Both the position numbers and the translations under genes were made by a program. The notes under the pieces were generated by a model. That model was given only the letters and a program-made list of their open reading frames with translations. It searched no databases and had not been told where the DNA came from. A DNA stretch of 64,000 nt from Hydrocarboniphaga effusa AP103 (lineage in GTDB: Bacteria; Pseudomonadota; Gammaproteobacteria; Nevskiales; Nevskiaceae), in contig NZ_AKGD01000003.1 in NCBI RefSeq assembly GCF_000271305.1, positions 248,001-312,000 on the forward strand, read 5' to 3'. Shown one piece after another: positions 8,371-20,497 of the stretch. Position 1 is the first letter of the stretch, and each line of letters opens with the position of its first letter.

Positions 8371-8741
8371 GCGACGCCTCGCATCGCATTCTCGCCGTCG
8401 ACGATTCCAACTCCATGCGGCAGATGGTCGCCTTCACCTTGAGTTCGGCCGGTTTCGACGTGACCGAAGCCGAGGACGGTGTCGTGGCCTTGTCGATGGC
8501 GCAGACGCAGAAATTCGGCCTGGTGCTCGCCGACGTCAACATGCCCAACATGGATGGCCTGTCGCTCGTGCGCGCCCTGCGTGGCATGGCGGACTACAAG
8601 TTCACGCCCATGCTGATGCTGACCACCGAATCGACGCCCGAGAAGAAGGCCGAAGGCAAGGCCGCGGGCGCGACGGGCTGGATCGTCAAGCCGTTCAACC
8701 CCGATCAGCTGATCGCCACGATCAGGCGGGTTCTCGCCTGA
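8367..8741 (+). CDS. CheY-like response regulator of the second cluster
   Basis: Single receiver domain of 124 residues with D12-D13, phosphorylation site D56 in VLADVNMP, the conserved Thr in MLTTEST and Lys in IVKPF. There is no output domain. It overlaps the STAS gene by four bases and ends 10 bases before cheA, so it is the cognate phosphate acceptor of the following kinase. It is distinct from the flagellar CheY at 235: the residues around the phosphorylation site differ (ADVNMPNMDG against TDWNMPGMTG). Confidence 0.92.
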   Translation: MSDASHRILAVDDSNSMRQMVAFTLSSAGFDVTEAEDGVVALSMAQTQKFGLVLADVNMPNMDGLSLVRALRGMADYKFTPMLMLTTESTPEKKAEGKAAGATGWIVKPFNPDQLIATIRRVLA

Positions 8742-8751
8742 GGCGATCCCC

Positions 8752-10776
8752 ATGTCCATCGATCTCGCCCGTTTCCACCAAGCCTTTTTCGACGAAAGCT
8801 TCGAGCGCGCCGATGCGATGGAGCAGGCGCTGCTGCGGCTCGATGTGCAGGCCGACAACGGCGAGGTCATCCACGACATTTTTCGCGCCGCGCATTCGAT
8901 CAAGGGCGGTGCGGCGACCTTCGGTTTCGCTGCGGTCGCCGGCTTCACGCACCACCTCGAAACGCTGCTCGACAGCGTGCGGTCGGGGCAGCGCGGCGTC
9001 GATGCGACGCTCGTCGAACTGATGCTGCGCGCAGCCGATCACGTGCGCGGCCTGCTCGTCGCCGCGCGCGACGGCGGTGCGTGCGACGAGGTGCTGGGCG
9101 CTTCGTTGCAGGCATCCCTGCAAGCCGCTCTGAATGTCGGGCCGGCCACGGTTGCGGCGCAGGCTGCCGGGCCTGCGCAAGCGACCACGGGCTGGACGAT
9201 CCGCTTCGTGCCGCGGCCCGATCTGTTCCGCAGCGGCAACGACCCGCTGCGCATCCTGCGCGAACTCGCCGAACTCGGAACCCTGCATTCGGAGCTCGAA
9301 TTCGCCGACGGGATTCCGGGCTTCGGTGCGCTCGACGCCGAGTCCTGCTACCTGGGCTGGAACCTGCGGCTCGAAACGCTGGCGAGCGAGATCGAAGTGC
9401 GCGAGCTGTTCGCCTGGGTCGAGGACGAATGCGAGCTGCGGATCGAGCCACTGGCTGTTGCGGCCGCAGCCGTCGAGCCGGTCGCGGTTGTTTCCGAATC
9501 CGCGACGCCGCCGGCGCCCGCCCATGGCGAGGACAAAGTCGTGCCGATCGGCGTCGCGGCTCCGGCGCGTCCGCAGCCGCAGCGCAGCGCGGCCGCCGCA
9601 CTCGAAAGCTCGATTCGCGTGTCGACCAACAAGATCGACGGCCTCATCAACCTCGTCGGCGAACTCGTGATCACGCAGGCGAGCCTGTCGCAGTACGCCC
9701 AGGGACTCGATCCGCTCGGACACGAGCGCCTGCTGTCCGCCGTGCAGCAGCTCGAACACACGACGCGCCGCCTGCAGGAGTCGGTGATGTCGACACGCAT
9801 GCTGCCGATCGATGCGGTGTTCAGCCGCTTTCCGCGCATGGTGCACGACCTCGCAACCAAGCTCGGAAAGCAAGTGCGCCTGCAGACGGTCGGCGAGGGC
9901 ACCGAGCTCGACAAGAGCGTGATCGAACGCATCGGCGATCCGCTCACGCATCTGCTGCGCAACGCAATCGATCACGGCATCGAATCGATCGACGATCGTG
10001 TTGCCGCGGGCAAGCCGGCGCAGGGCACGGTGACCTTGCGCGCCGCGCATCAGGCCGGGCAGATCGTCATCGACATCGCCGACGACGGGCGCGGGCTGTC
10101 GCGCGCGCGCATCCTCGAAAAGGCGCGCAGCAACGGCATTGCGGTCGCCGACAACGCGAGCGATGCCGATGTGTGGAATCTGATCTTCGCGCCCGGGTTC
10201 TCGACCGCATCGGAAGTCACCGACGTCTCGGGCCGGGGCGTGGGCATGGACGTGGTCAAGCGCAACATCCTGAGCCTCGGCGGCCAGGTGGAACTGTCGT
10301 CGACCGAAGGCCAGGGCGCGACCGTGCGCATCCGCCTGCCGCTGACGCTTGCGATCGTCGACGGCATGAGCGTCGCGGTCGGAGAGGACACCTACATCGT
10401 GCCGCTGTCGTCGGTCGTCGAATGCCTGCAGCCGACGGTCTCGCAGATCAAGCGTATCGGCGTCGACGCGATGCTGGTCGCGGTGCGCTCGGAATACCTG
10501 CCGCTGCTCGATCTGCACACCTTGTTCGGCTTGCCGGGCGCGGGCCGCGACGCGCACGAGTCGATCCTCGTGATCGTCGAGGCCGAAGGCCGCAAGGTCG
10601 CCCTGCAGCTCGACGAACTGCTCGGCCAGCAGCAAGTCGTGATCAAGAGTCTCGAAGCCAATTACCGGCGCCTGCCACTGTTCTCGGGCGCCACCATTCT
10701 GGGCGACGGCCGCGTCGCGCTGATACTCGACATCGTCGAGCTCGTGCGCGGCGCAGGCCGCGCGATGGCCGCCTGA
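8752..10776 (+). CDS. cheA: CheA histidine kinase, complete
   Basis: Protein of 674 residues with all core domains. P1 Hpt is at 1-105, with His48 in [14 protein letters not shown] variable segment at 140-250 could be P2. P3 starts at about 285 ([20 protein letters not shown]). P4 ATPase has [26 protein letters not shown] and GRGVGMDV. P5 CheW-like is at about 535-670. It autophosphorylates in response to receptors and passes phosphate to the adjacent response regulator and CheB. It is the only intact CheA in the window, so it may also have taken over from the split cheA at 1368-3292. Confidence 0.95.
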   Translation: MSIDLARFHQAFFDESFERADAMEQALLRLDVQADNGEVIHDIFRAAHSIKGGAATFGFAAVAGFTHHLETLLDSVRSGQRGVDATLVELMLRAADHVRGLLVAARDGGACDEVLGASLQASLQAALNVGPATVAAQAAGPAQATTGWTIRFVPRPDLFRSGNDPLRILRELAELGTLHSELEFADGIPGFGALDAESCYLGWNLRLETLASEIEVRELFAWVEDECELRIEPLAVAAAAVEPVAVVSESATPPAPAHGEDKVVPIGVAAPARPQPQRSAAAALESSIRVSTNKIDGLINLVGELVITQASLSQYAQGLDPLGHERLLSAVQQLEHTTRRLQESVMSTRMLPIDAVFSRFPRMVHDLATKLGKQVRLQTVGEGTELDKSVIERIGDPLTHLLRNAIDHGIESIDDRVAAGKPAQGTVTLRAAHQAGQIVIDIADDGRGLSRARILEKARSNGIAVADNASDADVWNLIFAPGFSTASEVTDVSGRGVGMDVVKRNILSLGGQVELSSTEGQGATVRIRLPLTLAIVDGMSVAVGEDTYIVPLSSVVECLQPTVSQIKRIGVDAMLVAVRSEYLPLLDLHTLFGLPGAGRDAHESILVIVEAEGRKVALQLDELLGQQQVVIKSLEANYRRLPLFSGATILGDGRVALILDIVELVRGAGRAMAA

Positions 10777-10786
10777 AGGAGTCGCC

Positions 10787-11299
10787 ATGAGTCTTCCGCA
10801 AGCATCCGCAAGCGCAAACAGCAATGCCGCCAACGCCGGCGAGGGCGTGCGCGAGTTCCTCACCTTCACGCTCGGCAGCGAGGAGTACGGAGTGGACATC
10901 CTCAAGGTTCAGGAGATTCGCGGCTACGACACGGTGACGCGCATTCCCGATACGCCGGATTTCATCAAGGGCGTGATCAATCTGCGCGGCACCATCGTGC
11001 CGGTGGTCGACATGCGCCTCAAGTTCAAGCTCGCACAGGCCCAGTACGACGTTTTCACGGTGATGATCATCCTCACCGTGGCGCAACGCGTGGTCGGCAT
11101 GGTGGTCGATGGCGTGTCCGACGTGCTGCAGCTCCCGGCCGAACGGATCTGCCCGGCGCCCGAGCTCGGTGGTCAGCTCGGAAGCCGCTTCATCACCGGC
11201 ATCGGCACGCTCGATCAACGCATGCTGATCCTCGTCGACATCGAAAAGCTCATGAGCAGCCACGAAATGGCGCTCGTCGACGCTGCCGCTTTGCATTGA
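10787..11299 (+). CDS. cheW: CheW adaptor protein
   Basis: CheW of 170 residues. A short low-complexity N-terminus is followed by [26 protein letters not shown] and the signature [22 protein letters not shown]. It bridges chemoreceptors and CheA. It starts 10 bases after cheA behind a GAAGGAG ribosome site and precedes the large chemoreceptor by 43 bases. It is closer to classical CheW than the cheW-like first gene of the cluster. Confidence 0.95.
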   Translation: MSLPQASASANSNAANAGEGVREFLTFTLGSEEYGVDILKVQEIRGYDTVTRIPDTPDFIKGVINLRGTIVPVVDMRLKFKLAQAQYDVFTVMIILTVAQRVVGMVVDGVSDVLQLPAERICPAPELGGQLGSRFITGIGTLDQRMLILVDIEKLMSSHEMALVDAAALH

Positions 11300-11342
11300 T
11301 CCGCCGCCCGTCGCAGCGAATTCAGAACCAAGGAATCCCATC

Positions 11343-14054
11343 ATGAAGAAGAAATCCTCCGCAGCGGCCAAGGCCTCCTCGAAAGCCAAGCCGAAAGTGG
11401 CGTCCAGGGCTGCGAGCCAGCCGAAAAAGAAGCTTGCCTCCAGGCCGGCTGCGCGGGCGAAGTCGCGCCCTGGCCCGGTCGGCGGCGCGAAGGCCAGAGC
11501 CGCGGGCGGTGGACATGCCGGGAAGCTCGCGCGCGAAGTCGCCGAGCTGCGTGCGCACATCGTCGCCATTCGCAGGCTGCGGGCTTATGCCGAGCTCAGC
11601 ATGATCGGCGAGATCGTCGATCTGAACGACAACTTCGCGCAGCTGATGGGGTATGCGCGGGCCGATCTGCTCGGCCGCAACATCACCAGCTTCATGGAGG
11701 CAGGCTGGCAACGCAGCGAGGCAAGGGGGTTCTGGGAGCAGCTCTCGCGTGGCGAGTCGGTGGCCGGGCGCTACCTGCTGCAGGTCGGCGGCGGTCGCGA
11801 GATCTGCATGCAGGCCAATTTCAACCCGGTGGTCGAATCGGGCGCGCTGCTGCACATCGCGGTCTACGCCACCGATGTCACCGACCAGGCACGGCAGATG
11901 GCGGAATACGCCGGGCAGCTGCAAGCCATCGGCCGATCGCAGGCGGTCATCCACTTCACGCTCGACGGGCACATCCTCGAGGCCAACGACAATTTCCTGA
12001 CGACCACCGGCTACCGGCTCGACGAGATCGTCGGACAGCATCACGCCATGTTCGTCGATCCGATGGAGCGGTCCAGCGCCGGCTACAAGGCATTCTGGGA
12101 CAAGCTCAGTCGCGGCGAATACGATGCCGGCCAGTACCGTCGTGTCGCCAAGGGCGGCCGCGAGCTCTGGTTGCAGGCCTCGTACAATGCCATCCTCGAT
12201 TCGTCCGGGCGGCCGATCAAAGTCGTCAAATACGCCAGCGATATCACCGCGCAGGTGCAGGCCAGTCACGCGCTGACCGCTGCGGTGGAACAGACGCAGG
12301 CGGTGGTGATGGCGGCAGGCGAGGGCGATTTGTCGCGGCGCATCCCGCTCGACGGCAAGGACGGCATGATCCGATCGCTCTGCGACGGGGTGAACACGAT
12401 GCTCGACGGCATCGAGTCTGCGACGCATCGCGAGCGTGTTCAGGCCGCCGAGAATTTGCGCATCCGCATGGCGCTCGACAACGTCAACACCAACGTGATG
12501 ATCGCCAACAAGGATCGCGAAATCATCTACGTCAACAAGTCGATCGAGCAGATGCTGCTGGTGGCCGAAGCCGATCTGCGCAAGCAGCTGCCGCAGTTCG
12601 ATGCGCGGCGCCTGCTCGGAGCCAATATCGACGTGTTCCATCGCCACCCCGAGCACCAGCGCCATGCGCTCGACAATCTGCGCGACACCCTGCGTTCGCA
12701 GATCAAGGTCGGCGGACGGACCTTCACGCTGACCGTCAATCCGATCGTCGGTGAGGCCGGCGAGCGACTCGGTACGGTGGTGGAGTGGGCCGACCGCACT
12801 GTCGAGGTCAGCATCGAATCGGAGATCGGCGGCATCGTGCAGGCCGCGGCCAACGGGGACTTCAGCCGCCGCGTCACGCTCGACGGCAAGGAAGGCTTCT
12901 TCCGCCAGCTCGCCGAAAGCATGAATCACCTGCTCGAAACCAGCAGCAGCGGGCTCGACGAAGTGGCGCGTGTGCTGGGGGCACTGGCGCACGGCGACCT
13001 GACGCAGACCATATCGGGCGGCTATCAGGGAACCTTCGGCAAGCTGCGCGACGATGCCAACCAGACCGTCGAACAGCTCACCCAGATCGTGTCGCAGATC
13101 AAGACCGCCACCGACACCATCAACGTCGCCGCCCGCGAGATCGCCAACGGCAACAACGACCTTTCGGCTCGCACCGAGCAACAGGCCGCTTCGCTCGAAG
13201 AAACCGCATCGTCGATGGAGGAGCTCACGAGTACGGTCAAGCAGAATGCCGAGAACGCCAAGCAGGCCAACCAGCTCGCGATGGGCGCCTCCGAGGTGGC
13301 GCGCCGCGGCGGGTCGGTGGTCAGCGAGGTGGTGACGACGATGAACGCGATCAATGAATCGAGCAAGAAGATCGTCGACATCATCAGCGTCATCGACGGT
13401 ATCGCGTTCCAGACCAACATCCTCGCGCTCAACGCGGCGGTCGAAGCGGCGCGTGCGGGCGAGCAGGGGCGCGGCTTCGCGGTGGTCGCGGCCGAAGTGC
13501 GCAGCCTCGCGCAGCGCAGCGCGGCTGCGGCCAAGGAGATCAAGGGCCTGATCGGCGATTCGGTCGAGAAGGTGGGCAACGGGTCCAAGCTCGTCGAGCA
13601 GGCCGGACGCACGATGGACGAGATCGTGACGAGCGTGAAGCGAGTGACCGATATCATGTCCGAGATCAGCGCGGCCTCGCAGGAACAGAGCCAGGGCATC
13701 GAGCAGGTCAACCAGACCATCACGCAGATGGACGAGGTGACCCAGCAGAACGCGGCGCTCGTCGAAGAGGCTTCGGCCGCGGCTCGTTCGCTCGAAGAGC
13801 AGGCTTCCGGGCTCGCGGAATCGGTCAGCCAGTTCCGGCTCGAGGAGGGCGCCGCCGCGGCCGCCAAGCCGCAGCCGCGGGTGGTGGCGAGTTCGGCGCC
13901 GCCGAGGCCGGCCGCCCGTCCGCCGGTGGGCAAGCCGGCGGCGGCCAAGCCTGCGCCGGGTCGATCGAACGGCGTGCACTCGCTCAACGGCAAAAGCAAT
14001 GGCAAGGCGCACCCGATCGCGGGCAGCGGAGCGGAGCAGTGGACGGAGTTTTGA
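11343..14054 (+). CDS. Soluble PAS-domain chemoreceptor with basic, H1-like N-terminal tail
   Basis: Protein of 903 residues with no membrane segment. Residues 1-60 are rich in Lys, Ala, Pro and Arg ([17 protein letters not shown]), like histone H1 or AlgP tails. Three PAS-type segments follow at about 75-180, 195-305 and 375-490, with HAMP-like helices between and after them. The signalling domain has the tip sequence [20 protein letters not shown] at about residues 690-709. The C-terminal 70 residues are a flexible Pro/Ala tether ending QWTEF, close to the xWxxF pentapeptide that docks CheR and CheB, whose genes follow. It is cytoplasmic and should sense through PAS-bound ligand or redox state. 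The basic tail could bind the nucleoid. Confidence 0.92.
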   Translation: MKKKSSAAAKASSKAKPKVASRAASQPKKKLASRPAARAKSRPGPVGGAKARAAGGGHAGKLAREVAELRAHIVAIRRLRAYAELSMIGEIVDLNDNFAQLMGYARADLLGRNITSFMEAGWQRSEARGFWEQLSRGESVAGRYLLQVGGGREICMQANFNPVVESGALLHIAVYATDVTDQARQMAEYAGQLQAIGRSQAVIHFTLDGHILEANDNFLTTTGYRLDEIVGQHHAMFVDPMERSSAGYKAFWDKLSRGEYDAGQYRRVAKGGRELWLQASYNAILDSSGRPIKVVKYASDITAQVQASHALTAAVEQTQAVVMAAGEGDLSRRIPLDGKDGMIRSLCDGVNTMLDGIESATHRERVQAAENLRIRMALDNVNTNVMIANKDREIIYVNKSIEQMLLVAEADLRKQLPQFDARRLLGANIDVFHRHPEHQRHALDNLRDTLRSQIKVGGRTFTLTVNPIVGEAGERLGTVVEWADRTVEVSIESEIGGIVQAAANGDFSRRVTLDGKEGFFRQLAESMNHLLETSSSGLDEVARVLGALAHGDLTQTISGGYQGTFGKLRDDANQTVEQLTQIVSQIKTATDTINVAAREIANGNNDLSARTEQQAASLEETASSMEELTSTVKQNAENAKQANQLAMGASEVARRGGSVVSEVVTTMNAINESSKKIVDIISVIDGIAFQTNILALNAAVEAARAGEQGRGFAVVAAEVRSLAQRSAAAAKEIKGLIGDSVEKVGNGSKLVEQAGRTMDEIVTSVKRVTDIMSEISAASQEQSQGIEQVNQTITQMDEVTQQNAALVEEASAAARSLEEQASGLAESVSQFRLEEGAAAAAKPQPRVVASSAPPRPAARPPVGKPAAAKPAPGRSNGVHSLNGKSNGKAHPIAGSGAEQWTEF

Positions 14055-14107
14055 GACGTCTGGACTGAGTCATCAAATCGCTCTGTAGCGTACTGCACGG
14101 CCGTGTC

Positions 14108-14252
14108 CTCCCTCCCGCGTGCGGGAGGGAGCCTGCGCCGAAGGCGGGCAGTGAGGGAGCACGGTTTCAGTTTGCGCTCCGTTCGGAGTCTGCTCCCTCA
14201 CCCGGCGCTGTCGCGCCACCCTCTCCCGCACGCGGGAGAGGGAGCTGCAAGG
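14108..14252. repeat. Dispersed palindromic repeat between the chemoreceptor gene and cheR
   Basis: One full copy: ccctcccgc-g-tgcgggaggg at the left, two internal hairpins (ctccgttcggag among them), and ccctctcccgc-a-cgcgggagaggg at the right. It fills most of the 226-base gap inside the chemosensory cluster. It may dampen transcription into cheRDB, but no T run is present. Confidence 0.8.
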
Positions 14253-14280
14253 CTCAGTTGATTGAATCAGGACCAAGCCC

Positions 14281-15114
14281 ATGTCCCTCACGCTCGACCG
14301 CGAATTCGACTTCACCGTCCGTGATTTCGAGCGCATCCGCAAGCTCATCCACGGCCGTGCCGGCATTGCGCTCGCCGACAGCAAGGAAGAGATGGTCTAC
14401 AGCCGCATCGCACGCCGCCTGCGCTCGCTGGGGCTCGATTCCTTCGGCGATTATCTCGATCGCCTGGAGCGCGGAGGCGATGCGGACGAATGGCAGGCCT
14501 TCACCAATGCGCTGACCACCAACCTGACTTCGTTCTTTCGCGAAGCGCATCATTTCGATGTGTTGCGCGAGTTGCTGGCCCAACGTCCGCGTGGCCACAG
14601 GGCGCGCATCTGGTGCGCGGCAGCGAGCACCGGCGAAGAGCCTTACTCGCTCGCGATCACGGCTTGCGAAGCGCATGCCACGCTGGCGCCGCCCGTCGAT
14701 ATCCTGGCCACCGACATCGATACGCAGGTGCTCGCCACCGCCGAACGTGGCGTCTATCTGGTCGAGCGCATCGACAAACTGTCCGAGTCGCGGCGCAAGC
14801 GGTTCTTCCTCAAGGGCAAGGGCTCCGCGGAGGGCCTGTGCCGAGTCGCCCCGCCGCTGCGCGAGCTGCTGACGTTCCGGCCGCTCAATCTGCTCGATGC
14901 CGCGTATCCGATGCGCGGGCCGTTCGATGCGATCTTCTGCCGCAACGTCATGATCTACTTCGACAAGCCGACACAGCTCGCGGTGTTGCAACGGATGGTG
15001 CCGCTGCTGGCGCGCGACGGCCTGCTGTTCGCGGGGCATTCCGAGAGCTTTTTCCACGCGGGCGATCTGATCCGCCCGGTCGGTCGTACCATCTACCGCA
15101 GGGCGGACGCTTGA
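14281..15114 (+). CDS. cheR: CheR chemoreceptor methyltransferase
   Basis: Protein of 277 residues. The N-terminal helical domain is at 1-85. The SAM-dependent methyltransferase domain has TNLTSFFRE, the SAM-binding motif WCAAASTGEEPYS, LATDIDTQVL and FCRNVMIYFD. It methylates receptor glutamates with S-adenosylmethionine during adaptation. cheD overlaps its stop by one base (TGATG) and cheB follows, giving a compact adaptation operon after the receptor with the xWxxF tail. Confidence 0.95.
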   Translation: MSLTLDREFDFTVRDFERIRKLIHGRAGIALADSKEEMVYSRIARRLRSLGLDSFGDYLDRLERGGDADEWQAFTNALTTNLTSFFREAHHFDVLRELLAQRPRGHRARIWCAAASTGEEPYSLAITACEAHATLAPPVDILATDIDTQVLATAERGVYLVERIDKLSESRRKRFFLKGKGSAEGLCRVAPPLRELLTFRPLNLLDAAYPMRGPFDAIFCRNVMIYFDKPTQLAVLQRMVPLLARDGLLFAGHSESFFHAGDLIRPVGRTIYRRADA

Positions 15115-15743
15115 TGCACGAGATCCGCAAGCTGCGAAGCGAGCAGGCGCCGGCCGAGCCCGCCGGCTACTACGACAGTCGCTTCTGCGCCCAGGCACTC
15201 AAGGTGCTGCCGGGCGAGTATCTGGTCACCGCGAACGACGTCATGCTGGTGACGGTGCTCGGCTCCTGCGTGTCGGCCTGCATTCGCGATCCGCTGGCCG
15301 GTGTCGGCGGCATGAATCACTTCATGCTCCCGCAAAGCGAAGGCGACACTCCGGAAAGCCGCTGGGCCAACGAATCGGCCCGTTACGGCGGCTATGCGAT
15401 GGAAATACTCATCAACGAGCTGCTCAAGCGCGGCGCCGCACGCGGCCGGCTCGAAGCGAAGGTGTTCGGCGGTGGATCGGTGCTGCCGGGCTTCACGATC
15501 AACAACGTCGGCGACCGCAACGGCGCGTTCGTGTTGCGTTATCTCGAACAGGAAGGGATTCGCCTGGTGGCCCAGGACCTGTTCGATACCTGCCCGCGAC
15601 GCGTGCACTACTTTCCGAAGACCGGCCGCGCGATGGTCAAGCGCCTGCCGACCGCGAACGACAGCGAGGTGCTGGCCAGCGAAGGCCTGTATCGCTCGCG
15701 GTTGAGGGCCGAACCCACGCAAGGCTCGGTCGAGCTGTTTTGA
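15114..15743 (+). CDS. cheD: CheD chemoreceptor glutamine deamidase
   Basis: Protein of 209 residues. The catalytic Cys lies in [12 protein letters not shown] and the His in GMNHFMLP; the conserved KVFGGGSVL and the [10 protein letters not shown] stretch are present. CheD deamidates receptor glutamines to glutamates and in some species interacts with CheY or CheC. The start at 15114 is coupled to the cheR stop, and the family N-terminus fits it. The protein ends GSVELF, a tail shared with the membrane receptor at 17108. cheB begins 10 bases after its stop. Confidence 0.94.
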   Translation: MHEIRKLRSEQAPAEPAGYYDSRFCAQALKVLPGEYLVTANDVMLVTVLGSCVSACIRDPLAGVGGMNHFMLPQSEGDTPESRWANESARYGGYAMEILINELLKRGAARGRLEAKVFGGGSVLPGFTINNVGDRNGAFVLRYLEQEGIRLVAQDLFDTCPRRVHYFPKTGRAMVKRLPTANDSEVLASEGLYRSRLRAEPTQGSVELF

Positions 15744-15753
15744 GGAGAACCAC

Positions 15754-16812
15754 ATGAGCGCACGAATCAAAGTGCTCGTGATCGACGATTCCGCGCTCAT
15801 GCGCAAGCTGCTGACCGAATTGCTGACGCGCGATCCGCAGATCGACGTGGTCGGTGCGGCGCCCGACCCGTTCGTCGCGCGCGACAAGATCAAGGCGATG
15901 AACCCGGACGTGCTCACGCTCGATGTCGAGATGCCGCGCATGGACGGGCTCACGTTCCTCGAAAACCTCATGCGCCTGCGGCCGATGCCGGTGGTGATGG
16001 TGTCGTCGCTGACCGAACGCGGCGCCGAAACCACCCTGCAGGCGCTCGAGCTCGGCGCCGTGGACTTCGTCACCAAGCCCAAGATCGATCTCGAAGCCGG
16101 GCTGCGCGAATACGCCGACGAACTCGTCGCCAAGATCAAGGCGGCCGCCAAGGCGCGCGTGCGCGGTAGTGTCGGCGCACCGGTCGCACCGGCGCATGCG
16201 CCGGTGCGACGCAGCCTGTTGCGCACGACCGAAAAGATCATCGCGATCGGCGCTTCGACCGGCGGCACCGAAGCGATCAAGCAGGTGCTCGAAGACATGC
16301 CAGCCGATGCACCCGCGATCGTCATCGCCCAGCACATTCCGGCCGCCTTCTCGGGGCCGTTCGCGCAGCGCATGAATCGCAGCTCGGCGATGAGCGTCCG
16401 CGAGGCCCGTGACGGCGAGCAGATCGTGCCCGGGCACGTCTACATCGCGCCGGGCGACTGGCATCTGCGGCTCGCGCGCGATGGTGCCCGCTACGTCTGC
16501 AGACTCGATCAGAGCGCGCCGGAGAACCGGCATCGCCCGAGCGTGGACCTGCTGTTCAAGTCGGTCGCCCAGCAGGCGGGTGCAAACGCCGTGGGCGCGA
16601 TCCTGACCGGGATGGGCGAGGACGGCGCGCGCGGTCTGCTCGCGATGCGCGAGGCCGGCGCGCGCTGTATCGTGCAGGACGAAGCGAGTTCGGTGGTCTG
16701 GGGCATGCCGGGCGTCGCGTTCAAGCTCGGCGCGGCCGAGCAGGCGCTCGACATCGCACTGATCGCCGATCGCCTGCTGGCGCTGTGCAGTGGCGAGCGT
16801 GCGGCGGCTTGA
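15754..16812 (+). CDS. cheB: CheB receptor methylesterase/deamidase
   Basis: Protein of 352 residues. The receiver domain is at 1-125 with D11-D12, phosphorylation site D57 in [11 protein letters not shown] and Lys in VTKP. A linker of about 40 residues rich in Ala and Pro follows. The C-terminal methylesterase domain carries the catalytic Ser in GASTGGT, His in AQHIP and Asp in GMGEDGA. It removes receptor methyl groups when phosphorylated by CheA. It is preceded by a GAGGAGAA ribosome site and ends the cheRDB operon; a palindromic repeat follows. Confidence 0.95.
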   Translation: MSARIKVLVIDDSALMRKLLTELLTRDPQIDVVGAAPDPFVARDKIKAMNPDVLTLDVEMPRMDGLTFLENLMRLRPMPVVMVSSLTERGAETTLQALELGAVDFVTKPKIDLEAGLREYADELVAKIKAAAKARVRGSVGAPVAPAHAPVRRSLLRTTEKIIAIGASTGGTEAIKQVLEDMPADAPAIVIAQHIPAAFSGPFAQRMNRSSAMSVREARDGEQIVPGHVYIAPGDWHLRLARDGARYVCRLDQSAPENRHRPSVDLLFKSVAQQAGANAVGAILTGMGEDGARGLLAMREAGARCIVQDEASSVVWGMPGVAFKLGAAEQALDIALIADRLLALCSGERAAA

Positions 16813-16825
16813 GCCCGGCTGGTAC

Positions 16826-17012
16826 TCCTCTCCCGCGTGCGGGAGAGAGTCTCTCGCGTCGCGAGAGGAGAGAGGGCTCGTCCGGAAAGTGCGCGCATCT
16901 GCCGAGCTTCCCCTCTCCTGGTCCTTCGGACCGTCGTTGGCTTGACTCGGACAGGCATCGAGTCAGTCCTCGCCTGGGGCCAACGACCTCGCCGCACGCG
17001 GGAGAGGGGAAT
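16826..17012. repeat. Dispersed palindromic repeat after cheB
   Basis: One full copy of the bipartite repeat, with ctctcccgc-g-tgcgggagag and ctctcgcgtcgcgagag hairpins at the left and a diverged right module (ccgcacgcgggagagggga). The central part is longer than in the other copies. It lies between cheB and the sigma-28 promoter of the last receptor. Confidence 0.8.
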
Positions 17013-17033
17013 GAACCAAGCTGCATTCACCAT

Positions 17034-17060
17034 TCAAGCTCCGCAGCGCGCGGCCGATAA
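17034..17060 (+). promoter_or_regulatory. Sigma-28 (FliA) promoter before the small chemoreceptor
   Basis: TCAAGCTC (17034-17041), exactly 11 bases, then a perfect GCCGATAA (17053-17060). It is 47 bases before the ATG at 17108. It is the best of the three FliA promoters in the window. Confidence 0.75.
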
Positions 17061-17107
17061 ACCACCCAGCCGAAGCCGCAGATCCCCCGGTCTCGAGGAC
17101 CGTACGA

Positions 17108-18370
17108 ATGACCAAGATCGACTCCATCCCCTCCGTCCTGGCACAGGTGCACGTGCCGGCGCTTGCGGGCTCGCTGGCGCTCGCCGTCGCGGCCATGACC
17201 CGCTTGCCGCCGTTCGCGGACGGGCTATGCGTGGCGGCCGCGGCGGCCGGCTGGGGCTACTTCTTCTGGCGCCGCAATCGCGAGCGGAGCGAACGCGCGC
17301 AGCAGCGCGGCGCGCTGAGCCGGCAGCAGCAGGATCACGATCGCCGGCTCGCGGAAATTCGCGAGGGGCTGGCCGGTGAAGTCGGTGGGCTTGCGCATGA
17401 GATCACGCGCGTACGCGGCCTCGTGCAGTCCGCGATTCGCCAGCTGACGACGAGCTTCGAGGCGATGAACCAGCACGCGCGACAGCAGAACGCGGTGGTC
17501 GCGCGCATTCTCGACCAGGCCGATGCCGATGGCGCGCAGAACGTCGGCGTGCGCCACTTCGCCGAACTCGCGGGCCGCCTGACCGGCGATCTCGTCGACA
17601 CGCTCGCCGAAGCCGGCCAGCAGAGCCTGGCCAGCGTGCAGCAGATCGACACCATGGTGCAGCACCTCGACGCGATCTTCGAACTGCTCGGCGACGTGCG
17701 CTCGATCGCCGATCAGACCAATCTGCTCGCGCTCAATGCGGCGATCGAAGCCGCGCGCGCCGGCGAAGCGGGCCGCGGCTTCGCAGTGGTGGCCGAAGAG
17801 GTGCGCAATCTGTCGGAGCGTTCGAACAACTTCAACGAGCAGATCCGCAAGCGCGTCGCGAGCTCCAAGGAGGCGATCGCCAAGGTGCGCGAATCGGTCG
17901 GCGGCATGGCGTCCAGGCACCAGGACCGCAGCCAGCAGGCGCGCAGTGAGGTCAACCGCCTGCTCGAGCGGATCAAGGACATCAACCAGTCGCTCGGCGA
18001 CGGCGTGCGCGAGGTTTCGACGAGTTCCGAGCGCATCGGCAAGGCGGTTTCCGAAGCCGTGCGCTCGCTGCAGTTCGAAGACATCGCCACCCAGGCGCTC
18101 GCGGCTGCGGACGCGCATCTGACGCGGCTGTCGTCGATCCACGACGAAGCCGGCAGCCTGCCGCTCGTGCGCGGAGCCGACGCGGTGCATGTGCCGAAAA
18201 CCGCAGCTCAAGCCGCGCCGGTGATCGCGCCGGCCGCGGCCAACGCCGCGAACGCCGGCACGATGCCGGCCGGCATCAACGGCAACCTCGCGGTCGCCGA
18301 CTGGCGCCAGCCGCAGCACAAGCCGGTGGCGCAGGTGTCGATGGAATCGGGGGCGGTGGAGTTGTTCTGA
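17108..18370 (+). CDS. Small membrane-anchored methyl-accepting chemotaxis protein
   Basis: Protein of 420 residues. Two hydrophobic segments (about 15-31 and 38-53) are separated by only a few residues, so there is no periplasmic sensor domain. A Gln/Arg-rich linker follows, then a short signalling domain whose tip reads [20 protein letters not shown] (about residues 204-223) and [10 protein letters not shown]. The C-terminus is an Ala-rich tether ending ESGAVELF. It could sense membrane or cytoplasmic state. The C-terminal tail is shared with CheD. It has its own sigma-28 promoter. Confidence 0.88.
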   Translation: MTKIDSIPSVLAQVHVPALAGSLALAVAAMTRLPPFADGLCVAAAAAGWGYFFWRRNRERSERAQQRGALSRQQQDHDRRLAEIREGLAGEVGGLAHEITRVRGLVQSAIRQLTTSFEAMNQHARQQNAVVARILDQADADGAQNVGVRHFAELAGRLTGDLVDTLAEAGQQSLASVQQIDTMVQHLDAIFELLGDVRSIADQTNLLALNAAIEAARAGEAGRGFAVVAEEVRNLSERSNNFNEQIRKRVASSKEAIAKVRESVGGMASRHQDRSQQARSEVNRLLERIKDINQSLGDGVREVSTSSERIGKAVSEAVRSLQFEDIATQALAAADAHLTRLSSIHDEAGSLPLVRGADAVHVPKTAAQAAPVIAPAAANAANAGTMPAGINGNLAVADWRQPQHKPVAQVSMESGAVELF

Positions 18371-18407
18371 AGCCGGGCCGCTGGGTGGACGATGCCGCTA
18401 TCCCAGC

Positions 18408-19097
18408 TCAGGACGGCTCGACGACCTCGGCCTCGTCCGCGCCGGTCGGCGCCGCCGGGTCGATCTTGCCGACCAGCTCTTCGTAGATCGGCCGCATGCG
18501 GTTGACGAGCAGGCAGAACAGCTCGGCGGTGCGCTCGGCGTCGTAGATGGCCGAATGCGCCTCGCGGTTGTCGTAGGGCAGGCCGGCGCTCACGAGCGCC
18601 TTGGCGAGCACCGTCTGGCCCAGCGCGACGCCGCCCAGGGTCACGGTGTCGAAGGCCGAGAACGGGTGGAACGGGCTGCGCTTGATGCCGGTGCGGGCGA
18701 TCGCGGCGTTGAGGAAGCCGAGGTCGAAGTGGGCGTTGTGCCCGACCAGCACGGCGCGCGTGCAGCCTTGTTCTGAAACCGCCTGGCGGATCGGCTTGAA
18801 GATATGGCCGAGCGCATCGGACTCGTTGCGGGCCAGCCGCAGCGGGTTGTCGACCTTGATGCCGTTGACCTCCATCGAGGCCTTTTCCATGTTCGCGCCC
18901 GGAAACGGCTCCACGTGGCTGAACACGGTCTGCCGGGGCACCAGCCTGCCGCTCTCGTCCACGCCCAGGATCACCGCCGCGATTTCGAGCAGGGCGTCGG
19001 TATGGGAGTTGAAGCCCCCGGTCTCGACATCGACGACCACGGGCAAGAAGCCGCGGAACCGATGGCCGACGCGGGGCAGGGCAGGAGACTGGGGCAT
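18408..19097 (-). CDS. rnt: RNase T-like DEDD exoribonuclease
   Basis: Protein of 229 residues with the DEDD exonuclease motifs: Exo [21 protein letters not shown], Exo [15 protein letters not shown] and Exo [17 protein letters not shown]. The inserts [12 protein letters not shown] and [11 protein letters not shown] are typical of RNase T rather than DNA polymerase epsilon subunits. RNase T trims 3' ends of tRNA and other stable RNAs. The start at 19097 was chosen because the homologous N-terminus begins there; an upstream extension of 55 codons has no family similarity. It converges with the receptor gene at 17108 and is divergent from argG. Confidence 0.88.
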   Translation of the reverse strand: MPQSPALPRVGHRFRGFLPVVVDVETGGFNSHTDALLEIAAVILGVDESGRLVPRQTVFSHVEPFPGANMEKASMEVNGIKVDNPLRLARNESDALGHIFKPIRQAVSEQGCTRAVLVGHNAHFDLGFLNAAIARTGIKRSPFHPFSAFDTVTLGGVALGQTVLAKALVSAGLPYDNREAHSAIYDAERTAELFCLLVNRMRPIYEELVGKIDPAAPTGADEAEVVEPS

Positions 19098-19223
19098 GGG
19101 CAGCAAGCGAAGAGGTCGAGTCGAATGATAGCGCTCTGAACGTGGGGACGGCTCGCGGGCGCACAAGCGCGATTTCGGTATTCGCGCGGCCTGCGCGAGC
19201 CCCGTGGCGCCATCGCAGGACGA

Positions 19224-19229
19224 TATAAT
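19224..19229 (+). promoter_or_regulatory. -10 element of the argG promoter
   Basis: A perfect TATAAT lies 56 bases before the argG start in otherwise GC-rich DNA. No convincing -35 hexamer is seen at the usual 16-18 base distance. Confidence 0.5.
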
Positions 19230-19285
19230 CCGCGCCCGCCGTCGCCGTACGCCTACTTCCACCGTCGTTTTCCACCGGTTTTCTC

Positions 19286-20497
<1,212 letters not shown>

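Noticed and set aside
8722..10905. Minus-strand open frame of 727 codons over the intact cheA
   Set aside because: Shadow frame of a well supported kinase; low-complexity translation rich in Arg, Asp and His.
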